From JAJZRJ01 sp040757055 (GTDB lineage Bacteria; Desulfobacterota; Desulfobulbia; Desulfobulbales; Desulfurivibrionaceae), in contig JBFLXY010000010.1 of assembly GCA_040757055.1 (NCBI GenBank), positions 1 to 64,000 of the forward strand: DNA of 64,000 bases, in the 5' to 3' direction. This document shows positions 34,202 to 41,799 of this stretch, piece by piece. Under the pieces are notes generated by a model, which was given only the letters and a program-made list of their open reading frames with translations, did no database searches and was not told the DNA's origin. The first letter of the stretch is position 1; every line of letters begins with the position of its first letter. The position numbers and the translations under genes were made by a program.

Positions 34202-34888
34202 ATGATTGCCAACAAAAAGGAATTCGGCGGCGGCCTGGTGATGATGATCGGCTTCTGGATCGTTTTCGCCATCCTGCTCTCACCGCTCTTCGAAGGAAAA
34301 AACCTGCTCGATTACATGGATGGCCTCTACAACTCCATCTCCAAGAAGTCGGCCTACTACATCCCGGAGATGGCGGAAAAGGCCGACACCCTGAAGGGCT
34401 CTGCCTTCTCCATGAAGATCAAGGTGGAGGACCAGACTGCCGCCACCCGGGTTGCGGCCATGCTGAACAAGGCTGGCGCCACGGTGGAGCAGGCTGAGGG
34501 CGAACTGCAGGTGAACGGTGATCTGGGCGTGGTGCTGGCATCGGCCATGGCCGATGCCGAGCTGGTCTACAACAACGACGGCGCGGCCGTGCAGACCAAG
34601 CACGGCGCCGAGGCCCGGCAGGTGATGTTCGACTGGCACAACACCCTCTCCGCCATGGAGAAACAGTTCACCAAGCAGGAGAAATTCGCGGAATCCACCA
34701 CGCTCTACAAGGCCAAGACCAAGGCCATTGAGACCGCCTACAACTACTACGACATCGAGGCGCAGTCCATCAAGGACAAGCTCCTGATCGTGGTGCTGTC
34801 GCTGGTGGGTTATGTGATCTACACCATGTGGTTCGGCTTCGCCATCCTCTTCATGTTCGAAGGGTGGGGGCTCAAGCTCGAGCACTGA
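34202..34888 (+). CDS. two-TM protein of unknown function, TSUP partner
   Basis: 228 residues, not recognised. One membrane helix is at about 11-29 and another at about 193-220, so some 160 residues lie between, on one side of the membrane. The central part has an alternating alpha/beta look (AFSMKIKVEDQTAATRVAAM) followed by helical Lys/Glu-rich stretches. It follows the permease by 12 bases (ribosome site AGGAGG) and is probably a subunit or modulator of it. Confidence 0.72.
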   Translation: MIANKKEFGGGLVMMIGFWIVFAILLSPLFEGKNLLDYMDGLYNSISKKSAYYIPEMAEKADTLKGSAFSMKIKVEDQTAATRVAAMLNKAGATVEQAEGELQVNGDLGVVLASAMADAELVYNNDGAAVQTKHGAEARQVMFDWHNTLSAMEKQFTKQEKFAESTTLYKAKTKAIETAYNYYDIEAQSIKDKLLIVVLSLVGYVIYTMWFGFAILFMFEGWGLKLEH

Positions 34889-35210
34889 TGCCTGGCCTCA
34901 CCGAGGCGCCGGAGAATTCCGATGCCCCCGGTGAAACCATAACCGATTGCGCCGGGCGCCCTCCTTGCCCGGCGCAATGTCCCACAATCCCAACCACCGG
35001 AATCCGCGAGGGTTCCAACCAGGCAGGGCCGGCAATCCCACCGGTCCTGCCTTCCTTGCAGCATCGGAACGGCGCTGACCGGCAGGGCCGATGGTTTTTC
35101 CTTTCCCTCCGGCGCCGGCTTCCATTATGCTGGTCCAAAACCCGTCCGCTGCCTCCGGCCGGGCAGCCGGCGAAACGGCAACCTCCTCAACAAGACGGCC
35201 CCGCGGACGC
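34889..35210 (+). other. gene-free gap with strong hairpin inside the operon
   Basis: 322 bases without a credible gene. ATTGCGCCGGGC (34946-34957) pairs perfectly with GCCCGGCGCAAT (34967-34978), a 12-bp stem without a T-tract. It could protect the upstream mRNA end or partly attenuate the downstream PEP-synthase-like gene. The rest is GC-rich with no repeat or clear promoter. Confidence 0.55.
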
Positions 35211-37802
35211 ATGAGCACCCTCTGGCAACAACTCGCCCTCTTCTTCTCCCGTCGTCCCCGGCTGACGCCCGCCGAGCTGCAGGCGCTCTTCCGCGACCAC
35301 TACCGGAGTTTCCAGTCGCTGCTCACCGCCAACAACAATGCCCTGGAGCTGATGGCCGAAATGGAACAGGCGCTGGCCGCCGGCCGGTCCTTCGGCATGT
35401 CCTTTGTCCGGGGGCATGCCACCGCGCTGACTGTCAACGTCTACAAGATGGTCCAGCAGCTCATCAAGCTCGCAGGCGGCCGTTACCACGAGCTGCAACC
35501 GGCCTTTACCGCCATCTCCAGGGAAATCGAACAGATCCTCGGCCGCGAACGCGAACTGCCTGCTGGCCACTACATTCTGGCCATGGACGAAATCGCCAAG
35601 GAGAGCGTGGACCAGGTGGGGGAAAAGATGGCGAACCTGGGCGAGGTGCGCAACCGGCTGGGGCTCACCACCCCGGACGGCTTCGTGATCACCGCCGCGG
35701 CAGTCCGCCACTTCCTGGAGGCGAATCGCCTCCAGGCAGAGATCAACCGCCGGCTCCGGGCGCTGGACCTCGACAACCTCGAACAGCTCTACACCGTGAG
35801 CGCCGCCATCCAGAAGCTGATCAGCACCGCCACCCTGCCGGCCGACCTCGACGCAGCCATCACCGCCGCCTACCGGCAACTGGCTGCCAACAGCGGGGGC
35901 GAGCCCCTGGTGGCCCTGCGCTCCAGCGCCCTGGGTGAGGACAGCATGAACGTCTCCTTTGCCGGCCAGTACCGGACCCAGCTCAACGTGGCGCCGGAAT
36001 TCCTGCAGGAGACCTACCGGGAGATCGTGGCCGGCACCTACAAGAGCCAGGCCATCATCTACCGGGAGCAGCGAGGCTTCCGGCATCAGGATGTCTCCAT
36101 GTGCGTCGGCTGCCTGACCATGGTCCGGGCGACCATCAGCGGGGTGGCTTACTCCCGGGCCCCGGACGACCCGCGCAGCCCCTGGGTGGTGATCGAGGCG
36201 GCGCCGGGACTGGCCAGCCAGGTGGTGGACGGCCGGGCCGGCAGCGAAGTATTGCAGGCCGGGCGGGAGGCGCCCTGGGGCATCCTCACTCGCCAATCCT
36301 CCCCCCACACCGGGACCCCGACCACCTCCCTCACCCCGGAACAGGCGGCGGAGGTGGCCCGGACCGCCGTGCGCCTCGAAGAACATTTCGGCACCCCCCA
36401 GGACGTGGAATGGTCCTTTGACCAGGACAACACCCTCGTGATCCTGCAAAGCCGACCCATCGGCCAGCAGCATGCCGTCGCCGGCGAACCGCCGCCCGTT
36501 GCCGCAGCCGCCGACAGCCCGCTGCCGGCGCCGCTGCTGGCCGGCGGCGTCACCGCCAGCCGGGGCGTGGCCTGCGGCACGGTCTTCAAGGTCCGCAACA
36601 GCCTCGATCTCCTGCAGTTCCCAAAGGATGCGGTCCTGGTCATCGAGACCCCCTATCCGGACTGGGCCACCATCTTGAACCGGGCCGCGGCGGTGGTGAG
36701 CGAGACTGGCCAGGTCGCGGCGCATCTCGCCACCGTGGCCAGGGAGTTCGGGGTGCCAGCCATTTTCGGGCTGGGCCGGGCCTCCGCCACTCTGGAAAAC
36801 GGACAACTCATCACTGTGGATGCCACCGGCCGCAGGGTTTACGACGGCCGGGTGGAGGAACTCCTCGCCCTCGCCGCCCCCCGGCCCGACCTCATGGCCG
36901 ACAGCCCGGTCTACCGCCTGCTTCAGGATGCCCTGGCCCATATCAGCCCTCTGCATCTCACCGATCCGGCATCGCCGTTTTTCCGCCCCTCCGCCTGCAA
37001 GACCCTCCACGACATCACCCGCTTCTGCCACGAAAAGGCGGTGGACGAGATGTTCGCCTTTGGCGAGCGCGCCGGCTACGCCAACAAGGCCGCCAAACAG
37101 CTTGTGGTGGACGCCCCCTCCCAGTGGTGGGTCATCGATCTCGACGGCGGTTTTCGGGAAGGCTTCGACCCGGCGGCCCGTTTCGTCGGCATCGACGACA
37201 TCGTCTCGGTGCCCATGCGCGCCATCTGGCACGGCATGACTGCGGTGCCCTGGGAGGGACCGCCGCCGGTAAGCCTGAGCGGCTTCGGTTCCATCATCTT
37301 CCAGTCCACCCGCAACCCCCAGCTCGATCCTGCCGTGCGATCGGCCATGGGGGGGAGGAACTATTTCCTCATCTCAAAAAACTACTGCAACCTGAGCGTG
37401 CGGCTGGGCTACCATTTCGCCATGCTGGAGGCGAGCCTGAGCGAACTGCTCACCGAAAGCTACATCAGCTTCCGCTTCCAGGGCGGGGCGGCGGACGAAC
37501 AGCGGCGACACCAGCGGGTCAGGATCATGAAAACCTTTCTCGAACAGTTCGATTTCCGCATCGAGGTCAAGGGCGACGCCCTCACCGCCCGACTGGAAAA
37601 ATATCCCGCCGATTTTCTCATGGAACGGCTCACCGTGCTCGGCTACCTGCTCATCCACACCCGGCAGATGGACATGGTCATGGGCGACCCGGCAGCGGTG
37701 GAACGCTTCATGTGCAAGATCCACACGGAGATCGAAGAGATCTTCAATCCCGAGGCAAAGGAGGAGAGCGGTGGAACACACCTACCGGATACTGCTGGTT
37801 GA
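35211..37802 (+). CDS. PEP-synthase-like ATP-grasp/phosphohistidine protein
   Basis: 863 residues. After a helical amino-terminal region (about 1-130), an ATP-grasp part like that of PEP synthase follows: KMANLGEVRNRLGL, VALRSSALGED near 233-243, DVEWSF and LQSRPIG near 410-418. The swivelling phosphohistidine domain comes next (AAHLATVAREFGVPAIFG, His505). The PEP/pyruvate TIM barrel is missing; instead about 300 unfamiliar residues (565-863) end the protein. It may therefore phosphorylate something other than pyruvate. The ATG at 35211 is preferred over 35091. The next gene begins inside its last 32 bases. Confidence 0.8.
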   Translation: MSTLWQQLALFFSRRPRLTPAELQALFRDHYRSFQSLLTANNNALELMAEMEQALAAGRSFGMSFVRGHATALTVNVYKMVQQLIKLAGGRYHELQPAFTAISREIEQILGRERELPAGHYILAMDEIAKESVDQVGEKMANLGEVRNRLGLTTPDGFVITAAAVRHFLEANRLQAEINRRLRALDLDNLEQLYTVSAAIQKLISTATLPADLDAAITAAYRQLAANSGGEPLVALRSSALGEDSMNVSFAGQYRTQLNVAPEFLQETYREIVAGTYKSQAIIYREQRGFRHQDVSMCVGCLTMVRATISGVAYSRAPDDPRSPWVVIEAAPGLASQVVDGRAGSEVLQAGREAPWGILTRQSSPHTGTPTTSLTPEQAAEVARTAVRLEEHFGTPQDVEWSFDQDNTLVILQSRPIGQQHAVAGEPPPVAAAADSPLPAPLLAGGVTASRGVACGTVFKVRNSLDLLQFPKDAVLVIETPYPDWATILNRAAAVVSETGQVAAHLATVAREFGVPAIFGLGRASATLENGQLITVDATGRRVYDGRVEELLALAAPRPDLMADSPVYRLLQDALAHISPLHLTDPASPFFRPSACKTLHDITRFCHEKAVDEMFAFGERAGYANKAAKQLVVDAPSQWWVIDLDGGFREGFDPAARFVGIDDIVSVPMRAIWHGMTAVPWEGPPPVSLSGFGSIIFQSTRNPQLDPAVRSAMGGRNYFLISKNYCNLSVRLGYHFAMLEASLSELLTESYISFRFQGGAADEQRRHQRVRIMKTFLEQFDFRIEVKGDALTARLEKYPADFLMERLTVLGYLLIHTRQMDMVMGDPAAVERFMCKIHTEIEEIFNPEAKEESGGTHLPDTAG

Positions 37803-38148
37803 TGACGAACCGGATTTTCTCGAAATGATGACCAAACGCCTGGGCCGGCGCGGGTTCCAGAGCAAGACCGCCACCACCTGCGCCGCCGGCTTCACCATCG
37901 TGGAAAGCGGCTGGCCGCAACTGGTGGTGCTGGACGTCATGCTGCCCGACCAGGACGGCATCGAATGCCTGAAGCGCATCAAGGGCCACAATCCCCGGCT
38001 GCCGGTGGTGATGCTCACCGGCCACGCCTCCATGCAGGCGGGCTTGAAAGGCATGGAATACGGGGCCAACGACTACTGCCTCAAGCCCATCGAACTGGAC
38101 GAGCTGGTGGAAAAACTGCTCATCGCCCTGCGGGAGGCAGGAGGGTAA
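37771..38148 (+). CDS. single-domain response regulator
   Basis: 125 residues starting with GTG (ribosome site AAGGAGGAG, 5 bases away), overlapping the preceding gene by 32 bases. A complete receiver: LLVDDEPDF, VVLDVMLPDQDG, MLTGHAS, YCLKPIE. No output domain. It is most like the receiver at 32427. As the last gene of the operon it may regulate, or be regulated by, the PEP-synthase-like protein. Confidence 0.9.
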   Translation: MEHTYRILLVDDEPDFLEMMTKRLGRRGFQSKTATTCAAGFTIVESGWPQLVVLDVMLPDQDGIECLKRIKGHNPRLPVVMLTGHASMQAGLKGMEYGANDYCLKPIELDELVEKLLIALREAGG

Positions 38149-38276
38149 TCCTGTCTGCCGCGACAAAGTGCGTGTCGCGCTGGGGCAACTGTCGTGCAGC
38201 AGCCACCTGTTGCCCCCAAAGTTGCCCCCAACGGCCTCGGACTGCAACGCCTTTCTCTGGACAAGGCCGGACACCA

Positions 38277-38311
38277 AAAAGCCCGCAATCCTTTTCAGGA
38301 CGCGGGCTTTT
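38277..38311. terminator. bidirectional terminator, phosphorelay operon / tmRNA
   Basis: AAAAGCCCGC (38277-38286) pairs with GCGGGCTTTT (38302-38311). A and T runs on either side let it serve both the plus-strand operon and the minus-strand tmRNA. Confidence 0.88.
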
Positions 38312-38343
38312 GACTTTTATCCGGACAGTGCCGGATATCGAAA

Positions 38344-38705
38344 TGGTGGAGGCGCCGGGAGTTGAACCCGGGTCCGAAAATACTCCGCTTCAAGCGTCTA
38401 CATGCGTATCCCTGCTTTATTGCTTATCGTGCCGGGGTTCCACCAGGGCCAGGAACCACCCGCACTATCCTCCTTTGGTTTCGCCCTCCGGGCGGCAGGC
38501 ACGCCCGGAACGCTATCCCACTCGTCGACGCCCTTACCGACCCCGTGGGAGTGGGTCGGCAGAACGGCAGAGCTTGCTGTTTAGGCAGCTACTGCGTAGG
38601 CATAGTCGTCTGCGACTATATTTATTCTACCAGTTTTACGAGGTGGGTAGAGACCTCGGCATGCAGCCTGAGCTTACATATCCCCGTCGAATCCGTTTCG
38701 CCCCC
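38344..38705 (-). ncRNA. ssrA: transfer-messenger RNA
   Basis: A 362-base tmRNA on the minus strand. The 5' end (GGGGGCGAAACGGATTCGAC) pairs with the 3' acceptor strand CGCCTCC before A-CCA. The T-arm (GGTTCAACTCCCGG type) is clear, and the CCA is encoded. The tag reading frame, 38613-38581, reads ADDYAYAVAA then TAA, with GCA as resume codon after ATAGTC. It rescues stalled ribosomes together with SmpB, whose gene lies 50 bases upstream on the same strand. Confidence 0.96.
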
Positions 38706-38755
38706 CTTATTTTGAAGTGCTGAGTTATGAGTGCTGAGGATTGAACCGCAAACAC

Positions 38756-39223
38756 TCATCTGTTTCTCCGCATCGCGCGTTGCATCTCGCGATCGGCTTC
38801 CTTCTGCTTGAGTGAAGCCCGCTTGTCGTAGAGCTTCTTGCCCCGCGCGAGCCCCAGGGCCAGTTTCGCCTTGCCCCGTTCGTTGAAGTAGATCTTGAGC
38901 GGCACCAGGGTGCAGCCCTGCTCCTTCACCTTGCCGATGAGCTTGCGTATCTCCGCACGGTTCAAAAGCAGCTTCCGGAGCCGCAGCGGGTCCGGCGCCG
39001 CAAGGTTGGCATAGACATAGGGCGAGATATGCACGTTGTAGAGGAAGACCTCGTTGTTCTTGATCTGTGCATAGCCGTCCGTGAGATTCGCCTTGCCGGC
39101 GCGGAGCGATTTCACCTCTCCACCGGTCAGGACCATGCCGGTCTCGAAGACCTGCTCGATGGTGTAGTCGTGGTAGGCCTTCTTGTTGGTGCAAACGACC
39201 TTGCCGGATACCTGCTTACTCAT
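38756..39223 (-). CDS. smpB: SsrA-binding protein
   Basis: 155 residues, the SmpB length. Motifs visible are NKKAYHDYTIEQVFETGMVL, GGEVKSLRAGKANL, NVHISPY, and the basic tail RASLKQKEADREMQRAMRR that enters the ribosomal decoding centre. It delivers tmRNA to stalled ribosomes. The ATG at 39223 (MSKQVSGK) lacks a good ribosome site; a start 13 codons upstream is possible but unlike the family. It lies directly upstream of ssrA. Confidence 0.95.
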   Translation of the reverse strand: MSKQVSGKVVCTNKKAYHDYTIEQVFETGMVLTGGEVKSLRAGKANLTDGYAQIKNNEVFLYNVHISPYVYANLAAPDPLRLRKLLLNRAEIRKLIGKVKEQGCTLVPLKIYFNERGKAKLALGLARGKKLYDKRASLKQKEADREMQRAMRRNR

Positions 39224-39260
39224 ATAAAAATAACCATGGTCATGGGCCTGCGCAAGAAAC

Positions 39261-39294
39261 AAAAACCCCCTTGCTCCGAACCAGCAGCAAAGGG
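39261..39294 (-). terminator. terminator after the PilB-like gene
   Basis: On the minus strand CCCTTTGCT pairs imperfectly with AGCAAGGGGG, followed by TTTTTG. It lies between the PilB-like stop (39342) and smpB. Confidence 0.6.
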
Positions 39295-39341
39295 CATTTT
39301 CCTTCTATACCCGATTTTGCGAAAAAAAACGAGGGGCGCGA

Positions 39342-41195
39342 TTATTCCGCCGCGGTGATGCGCAGCAGCTCGTCCACGGTGGTGATGCCGGAACGCACCT
39401 TCTGCCAGGCATCCTGCCGCAAGGTGGTCATGCCATCTTTAATGGCCCGTTTGCGCAGCTCGGCCTCGGATTTGTGGCTGCTGATCATCTGGCGGATGGC
39501 GTCGCTCAAGGGGAAGATCTCGAAGACCCCGCAGCGGCCGAGATAGCCGGTATTGCGGCACTTGGCGCAGCCAATGCCGCGCTTCAGCTCGATGGGGCCA
39601 CCCTCCTCCACCTCGATCCCCATGGCGGCCAATTCCGCCGGGGTCACGGTGTAGCCCTCCACGCAGTGGGGGCAGATGCGCCGCACCAGGCGCTGGGCCA
39701 TGGCGCCCAGCAGGGTGGAGCCCACCAAAAAGGGCTGCACACCCAGATCGAGCAGCCGGCTCACCGAAGAAACCGCGTCGTTGGTGTGGAGGGTGGAAAA
39801 GACGAGGTGGCCGGTGAGCGCGGCCTGGATGGCATTGGTGGCGGTGTCGGCGTCGCGGATCTCGCCGATCATGACGATATCCGGGTCCTGACGCAGGATG
39901 TTCCGTAAAATCGTGGCAAAGGTTACCCCCACCGCGGGCTGGACGCTGATCTGGTTGAACTCCTCGTGCACCATCTCCACTGGGTCTTCCACGGTGACGA
40001 TGTTCAGTTCCGGCGAGGCGATCTCCTTGAGGGTGGAGTAGAGAGTGGTGGACTTGCCGCTGCCCGTAGGGCCGGTGACCAGCACGATGCCGTGGGGCGC
40101 GCGGATCATCCCCTGATAGACGGCCAGGTCGTGGTCGGAAAAGCCGATATCGGCCAGATCCTGAAAGAGGATATCCGGGTCGAGGATGCGGAGCACCGCC
40201 TTCTCGCCAAAGGCCACCGGGATGGTCGAAACACGAATCTCCGCCTCCTTGCCGCCGCGGTCCACCTTGATGCGGCCGTCCTGAGGCCGCCGCTTTTCGG
40301 CAATGTCCAGGCGGGAGAGGGACTTGATCCGCGAGATTACCGCCGCATGGACCACCTTGGGCAGTTTGTAGACGGTGTGGAGCGCGCCATCGATGCGCAA
40401 CCGCACCAGGGAGGTGTCCCGCTTGGGTTCGATGTGGATGTCGCTGGCCCGCTGGTCAAAGGCGTAGTTGAAGAGATGGTCCACCGCAGTGGTGATATGG
40501 TGGTCGGTGGAGGCCGCCTCCTCGGTGGGGGCAATGCGCACGTACTGTTCCAGGTTGCCGAGGTCCACCGCCGGGCCGGCCAGGGAATCCTCAGCCGCGG
40601 AAATCGAGGTCTGGAAGCCGAAAAACTCGGCGAGCATCCGGCGGATATCGCTTCTGGTGGAGAGAAAAGGCTTCACCTTGAGCTGGCTGGCCCGCTCGAT
40701 GTCGTCGAGCGCGGCCCGGTTGTCCGGGTCGCAGACCGCCACCTCCAGCACCCCGTTCCTGACGGCAAGGGGCAGGATGAGGTGCTTGACCGCAAAACTC
40801 TTGGGGATGGTCTTGGTGACGGTCTTGAGGTCGAGATCCAGCGGGTCGAGCTTTTTGAAGGGCAGGCCCAGTTCCTCGGCCACGGCCCGCATGATGAGCT
40901 CCTCGGTGAGGGTCTCGCCCTTCCTCCCCGGCACCTCCAGACCAAGAGAGACCAGGACATCGACAAAGGTCAGGGTCTCATCCCGCTCCCTGCCGGTGTC
41001 GGCCTTCCGCCGGACACTGTGCTGCCGGAGCAGCAACTGGCGCTGCTGACATTTTTTGTCATACGCCAGCCGGGCCTGTTCGCTGCTCAGTAACCCCCGC
41101 CGCCGGAACAACCCCAACAGATAATTCTCGTCGTCAAGCAGGGGCTGGACAGGATTCCGGCCCGTATTCTTGGCAAATTTCATATGGGAGGTCAT
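39342..41195 (-). CDS. pilB: GspE/PilB-family secretion/pilus ATPase
   Basis: 617 residues. An amino-terminal GspE_N-type region (about 60-190) precedes the ATPase: RASDIHIEP, GPTGSGKSTT near 374, the Asp box IVTVEDPVE, Walker B region DPDIVMIGEIRD, and a His box TGHLVFSTLHTND. A tetracysteine zinc element is formed by CPHC (near 508) and CAKC (near 546), typical of assembly ATPases. The pilin genes begin 290 bases away on the other strand, so a role in pilus extension is favoured over type II secretion. Start at 41195; a longer frame from 41279 lacks support. Confidence 0.88.
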   Translation of the reverse strand: MTSHMKFAKNTGRNPVQPLLDDENYLLGLFRRRGLLSSEQARLAYDKKCQQRQLLLRQHSVRRKADTGRERDETLTFVDVLVSLGLEVPGRKGETLTEELIMRAVAEELGLPFKKLDPLDLDLKTVTKTIPKSFAVKHLILPLAVRNGVLEVAVCDPDNRAALDDIERASQLKVKPFLSTRSDIRRMLAEFFGFQTSISAAEDSLAGPAVDLGNLEQYVRIAPTEEAASTDHHITTAVDHLFNYAFDQRASDIHIEPKRDTSLVRLRIDGALHTVYKLPKVVHAAVISRIKSLSRLDIAEKRRPQDGRIKVDRGGKEAEIRVSTIPVAFGEKAVLRILDPDILFQDLADIGFSDHDLAVYQGMIRAPHGIVLVTGPTGSGKSTTLYSTLKEIASPELNIVTVEDPVEMVHEEFNQISVQPAVGVTFATILRNILRQDPDIVMIGEIRDADTATNAIQAALTGHLVFSTLHTNDAVSSVSRLLDLGVQPFLVGSTLLGAMAQRLVRRICPHCVEGYTVTPAELAAMGIEVEEGGPIELKRGIGCAKCRNTGYLGRCGVFEIFPLSDAIRQMISSHKSEAELRKRAIKDGMTTLRQDAWQKVRSGITTVDELLRITAAE

Positions 41196-41387
41196 ACTGT
41201 CGCCTTGTCTCTTACGCCTTTTTTTGTCACAAATTTCCGGTGTACATTTTGCATATTTCAAAAAAGCAAACGCAAACAAAATGCGCGAAAAAAACAGGAT
41301 ACCGCATTCTACCCAGGAACACGCGGAACCTGAAACACAAAAAAACGCTGGGCTCCGGTGGTAGCAAACAACACTACGACACGAATG

Positions 41388-41396
41388 TGATATACT
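41388..41396 (+). promoter_or_regulatory. extended -10 element before the pilus operon
   Basis: TGA-TATACT, an extended -10 of good quality, 91 bases before the first gene. No clear -35 is present. The gap 41196-41486 otherwise holds only A-rich sequence and no gene. Confidence 0.4.
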
Positions 41397-41486
41397 GCCC
41401 TTCGGGGCGCCCGCGAAAGAAACTTGCGGACTCCATCACAGCTTTTCCGGTGGGGCAATCATGAAAGTTGGAAGGGAGGAGGATCA

Positions 41487-41795
41487 ATGAAACCAAAGAG
41501 GATGCTTATCGGCACCACTCTGCTTTCCGGCATCTTGTTGGGGACTCCACCGGCCTTTGCCACCGATGAACTCTACCTCTGCGGCACAGTGGAGGACGCC
41601 AACCTGGCCAGCCAGCTCATCACCATCAACGTCGCCTCTGGGGGTTGCCGCGGACTGCGGACATTCAAGTTATCCCAGGCTGCAGCCAATGCCTTGGTTG
41701 CCAACGGCGTGGGCGGCCGGAAATGTTTCTTCATCAACAGCAACACCTGCCAGACCGGCTACACCTACACCATAACGAAGATTACGCCGGAGTGA
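41487..41795 (+). CDS. small exported protein at the head of the pilus locus
   Basis: 102 residues, unknown. A signal peptide (KPKRMLIGTTLLSGILLG, cut after AFA near 26) is followed by a compact mature domain of about 76 residues with four cysteines (near 32, 54, 80, 88), probably two disulfides. Ribosome site GGGAGGAGG. It ends 4 bases before the pilY1-like gene, so it is co-expressed and probably acts in the periplasm or on the pilus. Confidence 0.75.
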   Translation: MKPKRMLIGTTLLSGILLGTPPAFATDELYLCGTVEDANLASQLITINVASGGCRGLRTFKLSQAAANALVANGVGGRKCFFINSNTCQTGYTYTITKITPE

Positions 41796-41799
41796 TGCC

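Noticed and set aside
38362..38715. Reading frames across the tmRNA (PGVEPGSE-type translation)
   Set aside because: These are the usual false frames over a tRNA-like 3' end; the RNA gene explains the sequence.
39342..41195. Assignment of the assembly ATPase to type II secretion (GspE)
   Set aside because: No other Gsp genes are near, while pilin and PilY1 genes start 290 bases away, so PilB is the better reading, though sequence alone does not fully separate them.
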